From positions 60,068-76,181 of the forward strand of contig DCEF01000006.1 in NCBI GenBank assembly GCA_002316805.1: a stretch of DNA of 16,114 nucleotides, given 5' to 3'. The notes below the pieces were generated by a model that saw only the letters and a program-made list of their open reading frames with translations, was not told where the DNA came from and searched no databases. Source of the stretch: Ruminococcaceae bacterium UBA1036 (GTDB taxonomy: Bacteria; Bacillota; Clostridia; Oscillospirales; Acutalibacteraceae). Below, in pieces: positions 1 to 8,300 of the stretch (position 1 is its first letter; every line of letters begins with the position of its first letter). Made by a program: the position numbers and the translations under genes.

Positions 1-375
1 GTTTTTTACGGAAAAGGTGCGGGCAGACTGCCAACTGCAAGCGCTGTTGTCGCGGATATTATCGACTGTGTAAAGCATTTTAAGGCCAGGAAATATCTGT
101 TCTGGGAAGACGGTTCGCCAGATTATGTTGAGGATTACCGCGAAAATAAAAATGCCATGTATGTGCGTCTTAACACAGATGATGAGGCCGCTGCGTGGAA
201 ATATATCTGCTTGCAGTTCGGAAAGACAGAACGCCTCTCACGCAAAGGCTCGGAAGACGGCGAAATTGCTTTTGTGACGCCAATGATGAAAGAAAAAGAA
301 ATCACAGAAAGGCTTGAAAGGCTGTCTGGCTTTGGCCTGCAGATTAAAAACACGATTCGCATCAGTGACCTTTGA
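1..375 (+). CDS. hom: Homoserine dehydrogenase, C-terminal part (5' end outside window)
   Basis: This open frame enters from the left edge and ends at TGA 373-375, leaving 124 residues. Homoserine dehydrogenase reduces aspartate semialdehyde to homoserine with NAD(P)H, the branch point toward threonine and methionine. The visible part starts in the family signature FYGKGAGRLPTASAVVADI (residues 2-20), the conserved end of the catalytic domain. From about residue 53 (MYVRLN) to the end lies a roughly 70-residue region in the position of the C-terminal ACT domain, which in this family senses threonine. That ACT region is somewhat degenerate: the usual proline-glycine after the first strand is not seen. 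thrB starts 18 nt downstream on the same strand, so the genes are probably co-transcribed. The identification rests on the signature motif and on the hom-thrB-lysC context. Confidence 0.93.
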   Translation, partial: VFYGKGAGRLPTASAVVADIIDCVKHFKARKYLFWEDGSPDYVEDYRENKNAMYVRLNTDDEAAAWKYICLQFGKTERLSRKGSEDGEIAFVTPMMKEKEITERLERLSGFGLQIKNTIRISDL

Positions 376-393
376 CTTTATGGAGATGTTGAT

Positions 394-1290
394 ATGATAC
401 GGATTCAAGTGCCGGCGACAAGCGCAAATCTTGGCTCCGGCTTCGATTCCTTAGGCATTGCGCTGAATATGTATAATCAGGTATGGATTGAAGAGTCTGA
501 TTCCCTTGAAATTACAAGCAAAGATGACGTTAAGATACCTACAGACGAAACGAACCTGATTTACTGGGCTGCAAAACATGTTTATGAGCGCTGTGGCAGG
601 AAGCTGCCGGGCCTCAAGATTATACAGTTAAATAATATACCGATGGCGCGCGGGCTCGGAAGCAGCTCTGCATGCATAGTGGCGGGAATATTGGGCGCAA
701 ACCGCCTCATCGGCAGCCCGCTGAAACGTCGGGAACTCATTGACCTTGCTGCAGAAATCGAAGGCCATCCGGACAACACAACGCCTGCCATTGAGGGCGG
801 CCTTGCAGCGTCGGCCATAGAAGCGGGCAGGGTTTACAGCGTCAGCGTGCCGGTGTCGGAAAAAATACGCTTTGTGCTTTTTGTGCCGCCTTTTGAGCTG
901 AAGACCGAGAAGGCCCGTTCTGTCCTCCCAAAGCAATACTCAAGGGAGGATGCGGTTTATAACCTCTCACGCTCTGCCCTTATGACGGCATCACTTTTTT
1001 CCGGGAAACTTGAAAACCTCCGTGTTGCCGTTCAGGATAAAATCCATCAGCCTTACCGTGCAAACCTGATTGATCACCTGGAAGATGTATTCCGCATGAG
1101 CTATGAACTCGGCTCACTTGGTACATATGTGAGCGGTGCAGGGCCAACGATTATTTCAATGGTTTCGTCAGATATGGCGGAAAAGTTTTCTGTGCAGGCG
1201 GAAATACGCCTTAAAAAGAAAAATATAAATGGCTGGAAAATAAAAACCTTGGCCGTCGACCCTAAAGGCGCGGGTATTTTCACTGAATAA
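394..1290 (+). CDS. thrB: Homoserine kinase
   Basis: This 298-residue cytosolic enzyme of the GHMP kinase family phosphorylates homoserine with ATP, the penultimate step of threonine synthesis. The N-terminus (IQVPATSANLGSGFDSLGIA, residues 4-23) is the conserved first GHMP motif. The phosphate-binding loop PMARGLGSSSA sits at residues 83-93. EGHPDN follows near residue 125, and the C-terminal glycine-rich motif SGAGPT is near residue 248. The length matches bacterial ThrB (about 290-310). The start ATG at 394 is preceded by GGAG (381-384). It lies 18 nt after hom and 55 nt before lysC, all on the + strand, which points to a single aspartate-family operon. No attenuator or operator is visible between these genes. 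Confidence 0.96.
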   Translation: MIRIQVPATSANLGSGFDSLGIALNMYNQVWIEESDSLEITSKDDVKIPTDETNLIYWAAKHVYERCGRKLPGLKIIQLNNIPMARGLGSSSACIVAGILGANRLIGSPLKRRELIDLAAEIEGHPDNTTPAIEGGLAASAIEAGRVYSVSVPVSEKIRFVLFVPPFELKTEKARSVLPKQYSREDAVYNLSRSALMTASLFSGKLENLRVAVQDKIHQPYRANLIDHLEDVFRMSYELGSLGTYVSGAGPTIISMVSSDMAEKFSVQAEIRLKKKNINGWKIKTLAVDPKGAGIFTE

Positions 1291-1345
1291 AACAGGGCGC
1301 AGCGGTTTTGTAATCAAAATTAAAAATTTTGGAGATGAACTTTTC

Positions 1346-2566
1346 ATGGGTCTGATTGTCCAGAAATTTGGCGGCAGCTCGGTCGCTGATGCTAAGCGTG
1401 TACTCCATGTTGCGGATATTGTGACAAAAACTTATGCCAAGGGCAATAATGTTGTGGCCGTTGTTTCGGCTCAGGGCGACACGACGGATGACTTGATTGC
1501 AAAAGCGATGGAAATCAACGAAAACCCTTCCAAGCGCGAAATGGATATGCTTTTGACAACGGGCGAACAGGCGTCGGCAGCTTTGCTTGCAATGGCAATT
1601 GAGAAGCTCGGCTACCCTGTGATTTCACTGCTCGGGTGGCAGGCTGGATTTGTGACGAATTCCGTTTATGGGAGCGCGCGCATCAAACGCGTTGACCCGG
1701 AGCGGATACGCAAAGAGATTGACAAGAAAAACATTGTTGTGGTCACTGGATTTCAGGGGATTAACCGGTATGATGATATGACAACGCTGGGGCGCGGCGG
1801 CTCCGACACCAGCGCAGTTGCAATTGCAGCGGCTATGCATGCTGACCTTTGCCAGATCTACACCGATGTTGAAGGTGTGTTTACGGCAGATCCGCGCAAG
1901 GTTAAAAATGCCCGGAAGCTTGACGCTATTTCCTATGACGAGATGCTTGAGCTTGCTTCTCTTGGGGCGCAGGTGCTTAATAACCGTTCTGTAGAGATGG
2001 CGAAAAAATATGGCATAGAGTTGGAAGTACTTTCCAGCATGAATGATAGGCCGGGGACAATCGTTAAGGAGGCAGCAAAAATGGAAGGAATGCTTATAAG
2101 TGGGGTAGCAAAAGACGAAGATGTTGCGCGTGTTTCTATTATTGGAGTCCCAGACAGGCCAGGCCTTGCATTCAAAATATTTTCAAAGCTTGCGTCTAAA
2201 AACATCAACATAGACATTATTCTTCAGTCTGTTGGCAGAAACGGTACAAAGGATATAAGCTTTACGGTAAGCCGCGAAAATTTGAAAGAAACTATCGCTA
2301 TACTTGCCCCATATATCGAGCAAATTGGAGCCGATAAGGTAGTCTATGACGAAGATGTTGCGAAAGTTTCGATTGTAGGTGCCGGCATGGAATCACATCC
2401 TGGGATTGCGGCCGAAATGTTTGAAGCCCTTTATGAAGCAAATATCAATATACATATGATTTCGACAAGTGAAATTAAGATTTCGGTTTTAATAGACTGC
2501 AAAAATGCCGACCAGGCTGTTTCTGTGATACATGAGAAGTTTTTTGATAAGCCTGTTAAAGCATAA
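1346..2566 (+). CDS. lysC: Aspartate kinase (alpha subunit), LysC type with two ACT domains
   Basis: This 406-residue enzyme phosphorylates aspartate, the entry step to lysine, threonine and methionine. The N-terminal kinase domain shows KFGGSS at residues 7-12 and LGRGGSDTSA at 148-157. The C-terminal third holds two ACT domains: the first begins with VARVSIIGVPDRPGLA near residue 260, and the second begins with VAKVSIVGAG near residue 343 and contains HMISTSEIKISVLI. The length matches Bacillus subtilis LysC (aspartokinase II) and the Corynebacterium enzyme. Those are made as an alpha chain plus a beta chain from an internal in-frame start, and the same arrangement is visible here (2065-2083). 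The ATG at 1346 has GGAG at 1331-1334, a rather distant (11-nt) site. Feedback by lysine or by lysine plus threonine is likely from the family, but the effector cannot be read from sequence. Confidence 0.97.
   Translation: MGLIVQKFGGSSVADAKRVLHVADIVTKTYAKGNNVVAVVSAQGDTTDDLIAKAMEINENPSKREMDMLLTTGEQASAALLAMAIEKLGYPVISLLGWQAGFVTNSVYGSARIKRVDPERIRKEIDKKNIVVVTGFQGINRYDDMTTLGRGGSDTSAVAIAAAMHADLCQIYTDVEGVFTADPRKVKNARKLDAISYDEMLELASLGAQVLNNRSVEMAKKYGIELEVLSSMNDRPGTIVKEAAKMEGMLISGVAKDEDVARVSIIGVPDRPGLAFKIFSKLASKNINIDIILQSVGRNGTKDISFTVSRENLKETIAILAPYIEQIGADKVVYDEDVAKVSIVGAGMESHPGIAAEMFEALYEANINIHMISTSEIKISVLIDCKNADQAVSVIHEKFFDKPVKA
2065..2083 (+). promoter_or_regulatory. lysC: Internal ribosome binding site and start for the aspartokinase beta subunit
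   Basis: Inside lysC, TAAGGAGG (2065-2072) is followed after exactly 8 nt by an in-frame ATG at 2081 (Met246 of the alpha chain). It would produce a 161-residue polypeptide holding only the two ACT domains (2081-2566). This site matches the anti-Shine-Dalgarno sequence better than the site of the full-length start (GGAG, 11 nt away). In B. subtilis LysC an alpha chain of about 408 residues and a beta chain of about 163 residues arise from in-phase overlapping starts at an equivalent position, so the reading is well supported by precedent. Production of the beta chain here is inferred. Confidence 0.75.
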
Positions 2567-2582
2567 ATAAACAACGTTGAAT

Positions 2583-2607
2583 AAAGCGGCGGCCTGCTTT
2601 CGCTTTT
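2583..2607 (+). terminator. Probable terminator of the hom-thrB-lysC operon
   Basis: AAAGCGG (2583-2589) can pair with CCTGCTTT-side bases (2594-2600) through 7 pairs, one of them G-T, around a 4-base CGGC loop. It is followed by CGCTTTTAATTT. It begins 16 nt after the lysC stop codon. The stem is modest and the T-run short, so efficiency is uncertain. Confidence 0.5.
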
Positions 2608-2693
2608 AATTTCAAATCATTCACCGAATACTGATGGCAGAATAAATATTGCAGCATTAATTATGGAAATCTGTTTACTGTAAGGCAGCAATA

Positions 2694-2720
2694 AAGGGCA
2701 GCCACATTATAGCTGCCCTT
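2694..2720. terminator. Hairpin in the lysC / flavoprotein convergent gap, possible terminator
   Basis: AAGGGCAGC (2694-2702) and GCTGCCCTT (2712-2720) form a perfect 9-bp stem with a 9-nt loop. It lies 18 nt beyond the stop of the - strand flavoprotein gene and is correctly placed to end it. Neither flank has a clean T-tract, so it may act as a stabilising 3' hairpin instead. Position and symmetry are certain; function is inferred. Confidence 0.5.
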
Positions 2721-2738
2721 ATAAAGTGTGTCTAAAAG

Positions 2739-4388
2739 TTAAAACGAACCGTTTTTTGTGCCTTTGAGTCCGCGGTAGTATCTTGTGTATTTTGGAAGGA
2801 GCTTTGGAGAAAAAATATCACTGTGTATGCCGGCTTTTTCCATTTCGCGCTGAAACCTTTTTACATGGTTGAGCGTCGGCGTGTTGACTTTTGCCATTTT
2901 GCTGGCAGCGGCGGCATTGCGGCCAGATGTTCTGCCGAACACTATGATGTCAAGCAGTGAGTTGCCCATAAGGCGGTTTCGGCCATGTATCCCCCCTGTG
3001 ACTTCACCTGCAGCAAAAAGGTTTGGCACGTCTGTCATTGCGTCAGATGTGATCTGAATCCCGCCGTTTTGGTAGTGCAGCGTTGGGTAAACGAGAACAG
3101 GCAACTTGCGTATGTCAATGCCATATCTGCCGAACATGCGTACCATGGCTGGTATCATTTTTTCGGAAGTGCCTGCGCCGTGCAGTTCGTCTATCATTGG
3201 TGTGTCAAGCCATACAGCGCTAAAGGAAGGGGAGATGGTGACGCCTTCGCCGCGCGCTGTGCATTCGCGGATTATAGCAGCAGCGGCAACGTCGCGCGTC
3301 TCAAGCGGATGCATAAAAGCACGGCCCTCACGGTTTACAAGCATTGCTCCGAGGGAACGCACTTTTTCGGTCACAAGAGATCCTGATATCTGTTCAGGGA
3401 AAGCCGCGCCTGTTGGGTGGTACTGCAAAGTGTCGGCATAAAGCAACTTTGCGCCTGCGCGGTAAGCGATGACAAGGCCGTCTGCCGTTGCGCCATAGTG
3501 GTTAGATGTAGGAAAGCCCTGATAATGTAGCCTGCCTGCGCCGCCCGTTGCGAGAACGACTGCTTTTGCATGGGCAACAAGAAGTTGTTTCGTCTCCATA
3601 TTCATCAGGACAGCGCCTGCGGCTTTGCCGTTTTCGTCGAGCAGCAGTTCTATGGCAGAAGTAAAATCAATGATTGGAATATGCCGGTTTATCACTTCAT
3701 CGCGAAGAACGCGCATAATTTCTGCGCCGGTATAGTCTTTTGCTGCGTGCAGCCGCCTGCGTGACGTTCCACCGCCATGTGTAGCTACCATAGTGCCGTC
3801 GGGTTCCTTGTCGAACATTACGCCGAGGCCATTTAGCCATTTAACGGCGGACGGCCCTTCAGCCACAAGTTTTCTCAGCAGTTCAGGTTTGTTGGCAAAA
3901 TGCCCGCCGCCCATAGCGTCGAGGTAGTGTATGGCTGGCGAATCGTCAGGCCTGTCGGCTGCCTGTATCCCGCCTTCAGCCATAACGGTGTTTGAGTCTC
4001 CCATACGCAGTTTTGTAACGACCATGACATCTGCGCCGGCTTCATTTGCCTCTATTGCCGCGGAAGCACCGGCACCACCGCCGCCTATAACGAGCACGTC
4101 AACATCATAGTCAGGTCTTTCAAGGTCGATATCAATGCCTGCAAGCCTGCTGTTTGCCTGAAGAAGTGCCGCGAGTTCCTTAGGCACTTTGTCACCTTTG
4201 TTTGGCCCGACTTTTAGCACTTCGAACTGGTTTTCTCTGTAATCAGGGTGAAAATCTGTAAGGAGCCTGCTTTTTTCATCAGCAGCCATCCTCTTTGGCT
4301 CTGTGTGAAGGCGGTACGGGCGTGTCGCTTCTACCTTCTTCACAGAATCAATCATTTTTTCCGAATACATGGCACAGTTCTCCCTCAT
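2739..4388 (-). CDS. Fumarate reductase/succinate dehydrogenase-type flavoprotein subunit
   Basis: This 549-residue FAD-dependent oxidoreductase interconverts fumarate and succinate or a similar substrate pair. After a roughly 95-residue N-terminal extension comes the FAD-binding fold VLVIGGGGAGASAAIEA (98-114). Family active-site residues are all present: H324 in LQYHPTG, R344 in EKVR, H438 in LHYQNGG and R472 in GRNRLMGNSLLD. The His that carries covalent FAD in FrdA/SdhA (in SHTVAAEGG) is Asn133 here (SNTVMAEGG), so FAD is probably bound non-covalently. The long C-terminal helical tail of FrdA is shortened. The first ATG (4388) overlaps the upstream gene's TGA by 4 nt. However, ATG 4370 has AGGGAG 9 nt before it and may be the true start (543 residues). 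The partner is the iron-sulfur protein upstream. No membrane anchor is encoded nearby, which suggests a soluble complex. The substrate is not proven. Confidence 0.85.
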   Translation of the reverse strand: MRENCAMYSEKMIDSVKKVEATRPYRLHTEPKRMAADEKSRLLTDFHPDYRENQFEVLKVGPNKGDKVPKELAALLQANSRLAGIDIDLERPDYDVDVLVIGGGGAGASAAIEANEAGADVMVVTKLRMGDSNTVMAEGGIQAADRPDDSPAIHYLDAMGGGHFANKPELLRKLVAEGPSAVKWLNGLGVMFDKEPDGTMVATHGGGTSRRRLHAAKDYTGAEIMRVLRDEVINRHIPIIDFTSAIELLLDENGKAAGAVLMNMETKQLLVAHAKAVVLATGGAGRLHYQGFPTSNHYGATADGLVIAYRAGAKLLYADTLQYHPTGAAFPEQISGSLVTEKVRSLGAMLVNREGRAFMHPLETRDVAAAAIIRECTARGEGVTISPSFSAVWLDTPMIDELHGAGTSEKMIPAMVRMFGRYGIDIRKLPVLVYPTLHYQNGGIQITSDAMTDVPNLFAAGEVTGGIHGRNRLMGNSLLDIIVFGRTSGRNAAAASKMAKVNTPTLNHVKRFQREMEKAGIHSDIFSPKLLPKYTRYYRGLKGTKNGSF

Positions 4389-5059
4389 TCTTCCATATCC
4401 CTGCTGTTGTAAAGCTTTTGAAGCTCACTTGTTGGCTTCGCCATCAGCCTGTCGAGGGACTTGTCAAAATCGCCGCTTTTGATTTCCCTTACGCGTTTTT
4501 CCAGCTGCTCAGACTTTGGCGTGAGATATTTTCCAGTCAGGCGCCTTGCGAGAAGGGCAACCTGAGAATGTGCGATGCCAGCGGGGCAACGGGAAGAGCA
4601 TATGCCACACATGACGCAGCCAAACGATGCCTCGGCGCATTTTTTGAATTCGCCGTTTTTGGCGTATGCGATATACTGCATAACATTGATACCCTGTGGG
4701 CAGCTTCTTGTGCAGGCGTTGCAGCCTATGCATTTATAAATCTCCGGGTACAGATGCATCATAACCTGTTTATCCGGCTTAATTTTATTTATATCGTAAG
4801 TCTGTTTGGCGAGCGGAAAAAATGGAAGCATTGCTATGTACATATTGTTCTGCACTTGCGTCTGGCAGGCGAGGCAGAATATAAGGCCTTGCCTGCCTTT
4901 TATACGGTAGACTGTTGCGCAGGCGCCGCAGAATCCGTTTCGGCAGCCGCATCCGCGCACGAGCTGGTAGCCGGCGTATTCCAAAGCTTTCATGATTGTA
5001 AGGCGTGAGGGTACTTTATATTTTTTACCCATCACGAAAATATCGGCCATTTCTTCCAT
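4385..5059 (-). CDS. Fumarate reductase/succinate dehydrogenase-type iron-sulfur subunit
   Basis: This 224-residue electron-transfer partner of the flavoprotein has a plant-type [2Fe-2S] ferredoxin domain at its N-terminus, with CGCRNGFCGAC (residues 37-47) and a further Cys at 62. Two 4-cysteine clusters follow, CIGCNACTRSCP (110-121) and CVMCGICSSRCP (148-159), each spaced as for [4Fe-4S]. SdhB and FrdB share this domain order, but there the last cluster is usually [3Fe-4S]; both here keep all four cysteines. I chose ATG 5059 because GGAGAAGG precedes it by 7 nt. The frame stays open to an ATG at 5092 that has no ribosome site. Its stop overlaps the flavoprotein ATG (ATGA), so the two are translationally coupled. 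No transmembrane segment is present. The electron donor is unknown. Confidence 0.85.
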   Translation of the reverse strand: MEEMADIFVMGKKYKVPSRLTIMKALEYAGYQLVRGCGCRNGFCGACATVYRIKGRQGLIFCLACQTQVQNNMYIAMLPFFPLAKQTYDINKIKPDKQVMMHLYPEIYKCIGCNACTRSCPQGINVMQYIAYAKNGEFKKCAEASFGCVMCGICSSRCPAGIAHSQVALLARRLTGKYLTPKSEQLEKRVREIKSGDFDKSLDRLMAKPTSELQKLYNSRDMEE

Positions 5060-5171
5060 GTTAGAGCCTTCTCCATTTGCAGTGTCCATCAAACAGTTTG
5101 CGGATTCTGTAATTTTAATTTTTGCTTGTAAACATTAAAAGATAAATGCCACTGGCTTATCAATATACTCA

Positions 5172-5200
5172 ATTCTAACACATTGGCCGGAAATCATCAA
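5172..5200 (-). promoter_or_regulatory. Candidate sigma-A promoter for the flavoprotein/iron-sulfur operon
   Basis: Read on the - strand, TTGATG (5200-5195) is separated by 17 nt from TAGAAT (5177-5172). A second candidate downstream is TTGATA (5163-5158), an 18-nt spacer and TTTAAT (5139-5134). The 5093-5280 region is AT-rich, so such matches arise easily; which one is used cannot be told from sequence. Confidence 0.4.
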
Positions 5201-5282
5201 ATATACTCAGCTATTTAGATAGAGTAATATTTGCTGTTTTAAATTTTTCTAACTTATAAATTCTTTCTATTTCTGTATTTTT

Positions 5283-5311
5283 TTGAAAAAGACTCAAAAA
5301 AGAGGTATAAT
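5283..5311 (+). promoter_or_regulatory. Sigma-A promoter of the RecQ-like helicase gene
   Basis: TTGAAA (5283-5288), a 17-nt spacer and a perfect TATAAT (5306-5311) place transcription start near 5318, about 68 nt before the preferred start codon. The gene therefore has its own promoter and is not part of a longer operon. Confidence 0.75.
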
Positions 5312-5385
5312 AAAACTATAAATAAAAAGCTGATGAAATCTATTCGGTTTTGTTTCGGCGTAATTCAAGAACAAAGGTGAAAAAA

Positions 5386-8300
5386 TTGAAATTCCAAGAT
5401 CTTTTCCATACTAGGCTTCAACAATTTTTACAAAAAAGCCAGAAGGAGAAAATGGTACTGTTCTTCAGGGGGTTTGGCCGCCTGCAGAACGCCGAGATTC
5501 TTTCCTGCAGTGAGAGCCTTTACGCAGACGGGATCCTGAATCCTGACGCGACGCTTAATCTGGCAGCTCTGGAAGCAAAAAAAGAAGAAATAGCAAAAGA
5601 CCTGATTTCGAGCAGCGGGTTCCGCGTCGGCATTTATGAGCAGTTTCTCGCGGCCATTTCCGAAGATCCGGAATTGATGCGGCATTATAATGGCACTGTG
5701 GAAATAGTTGATGACAACCTGTTTTCAGGGCACTATGTCTCAGCAGTGCCAAATGAAGATGCGCGCAGCCTTTATGAATACCTTCAGGAGGAAGCTGCCC
5801 CTGTACCGGACAGCCTTGCTGTTTATTTTAATTATTACGGCGATGTTGTTTCTGTGGACGAGACGCATTATTTTCTTGCCCCGTTTGACCGCTGCACAGA
5901 TGAAAAGCTGAAAATTGTGCCATTCTTTGCACAAAGGCCGATGCCAGAGCCAAAAGAAATTGTGGATGCAAAATCCAGCGTTTCGGTTTCAGACAGCCGT
6001 TTTCTGCTGCAAAAAGCTGAGCTCCTGGAAGGCCGCCTGCCGTCGGGCACAGTTTACTGCATGGATTCCCGCACTGAGCCTGACAGGTGTGCTTTCCCGG
6101 CTTTCGCCGGAATTTTGGACGAACTTGGCATATCTTACGGTGTGAAAAAGTTCCAGGGGTTCAATGTCACGGAAAAGTCGTCTGCAAACAAATACTTGCC
6201 GCTGCTTCAAAAATACTGGGGAAAAGATGCAGCTTTCCGGCAGCTTAAATTTTACAGCAGGCCCGGTTCGGCAAAAGATACCGTAGAGATTTCACAAGGC
6301 GAGATTATTTCCCAGATAATTGCGCAAAGTGAAAAGGCTATTGGTGGCAGCCATGACTTTCGCAATATTTTTATTACAGCCCCTACTGGTGCCGGCAAAT
6401 CGCTGCTTTTCCAGCTTCCCGCTGTACATATTGCAGAAAAATTCGGCGCTGTGACTATTGTGATAACACCGCTTATAGCTTTAATGAAAGACCAGGTGCT
6501 TCAGCTTGAGAATGAGCATAATGTAAAGTGCGCAACGTATATTAACTCTACCCTGTCATTCGAAGAGCGCGAAAAGCGTATAGCGGCAATAAAGGCAGGC
6601 GAAAAGTCAATCGTCTATGTTGCGCCTGAGTTGCTTGTCTCCACACCTTTGGACGCCATTACAGGAGGGAGAAAGGTTGGCCTTTTTGTAATTGATGAAG
6701 CGCACATTGTAACGTCGTGGGGCAAAGATTTCAGGGCGGATTACTGGTATCTCGGCGATTTTCTTAATCATCTGAAACGCTCTGGCATGTGGTTCCCTAT
6801 CCTCTGCCTTACGGCAACGGCTGTTTATGGCGGTTCCGAAGACATTGTAAACGAAACAATTGACAGTCTATTTTTGAAAGACCCGTTGATTTATCTTGGC
6901 AGTGTGCGCAGGGACAACATTGCATTTGACATAAACCGTGTGAGCCTTAAAAGCGTAACTGGAGGGGCAGAATCGTTCAAAGTTAAAAGGGCGGCTCAGG
7001 TTGTAAAAACATATGTCGAAAAAGAAGAAAAATCTCTCGTGTATTGCCCATTCACAACACAGGTGGACGACATTTATGCAGCGCTTGATCCCGCTGTACG
7101 CCCGAAAGTATGCAGGTATTATGGAACGCTTGACAAGAAGGCGCGCAGCACGGCGCAGGAAAACTTCAGTAGTGGCGCGTGCACGGTTATGCTCTGCACA
7201 AAAGCTTTCGGCATGGGCATTGATGTGCAGGATATCCGCAATGTGTATCATTTTGCGCCAACAGGCAGCCTTGCAGACTATGTTCAGGAAATCGGCAGGG
7301 CGGCACGCAAAAAATCTTCGCAGGGATGCGCGAGCGCGGATTTCCTGCCAACTGACACATGCTATGTGCGCACGCTTTATGGCATTTCGGAGATGAAGCA
7401 GTATCAACTGCGTGAAATGCTCCGGAAGATATACAGCATTTATAAGGAGAGTAACAGGCGCAGCCTGCTCATTTCACCTGATGCGTTTTCGTATTTGTTC
7501 AGCGGTAGGGAGCTCGAAAACAAAGTAAAAAACGGCATGCTCCTCCTTTCAAAAGACCTTGAAAGCATTTACGGGTATCCGGTTATTACAGTCTGGCCGA
7601 AAGCCATGCTTACGAAAAGCTTTGTAAATGTTCCACTGAAGTCAATTGAAAAATTTGAAAAAAAGTTTGGCCGTTTTGTCAAGCAGCTGGACGACCGCAC
7701 AAGGCGTGTGCTTCCTTCACGCAACAAGCGCTATGAGTCTGACACTATAGTTGTGAACAGCGGAAAAATCTATGAGCTTGACATGCCGGCTATCTGGCAA
7801 AACAATTTTAGGGATATCAGTTTTTCCCAGTTTAATCACCGCTTTTTCAGCGGGGAGCTGTTTCAGTGCGGCAATGACGAGATTTTTTCTCCGCGCATTC
7901 ATATAAAAGCTGTTTACGCACTACCGTTTCAGGAGCTTAAGGAAAAACTGAAAGAAGATTGCACGGTGATTTCGGGAATTTTCCGTAAGTATAAGAGCAA
8001 AGGCCAGGTTTTCACGGCAAAGCAATTCCGTGAAGATTTGGCCGAAGGCTTTGGCAAAGACTGTGGCAGGCTGGAGTTTTCAAACATGATACTGCAACTT
8101 TTTATCGCGGATATGTCGAGAAATATCGGGTTCCGCACTAACAGCGACCGCCTCAAATTCATTGCAGCCAGAAAAACGCCGTCAGGAGAAATGGGCTACC
8201 GTGTGCTTAATTCAGGCTATATTTCAATGCCGAATTATTTTGTGCAGCTTGTTTCCCAGTGCGCGTCCGGCGAAGAAAATATCTACCAGGCATTTATTCC

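Noticed and set aside
4295..5008. A 237-codon + strand open frame antisense to the iron-sulfur/flavoprotein genes
   Set aside because: The - strand proteins are clearly recognisable and conserved in motif; the + strand translation shows no domain and no ribosome site, so it is a shadow frame.
5333..5380. A 15-codon upstream open frame (MKSIRFCFGVIQEQR) overlapping the helicase start
   Set aside because: No ribosome binding site before ATG 5333, and no regulatory logic such as codon runs.
6868..7407. A 179-codon - strand open frame inside the helicase gene
   Set aside because: It lies opposite helicase motifs IV-VI and has no recognisable domain or promoter; it is a by-product of codon usage.
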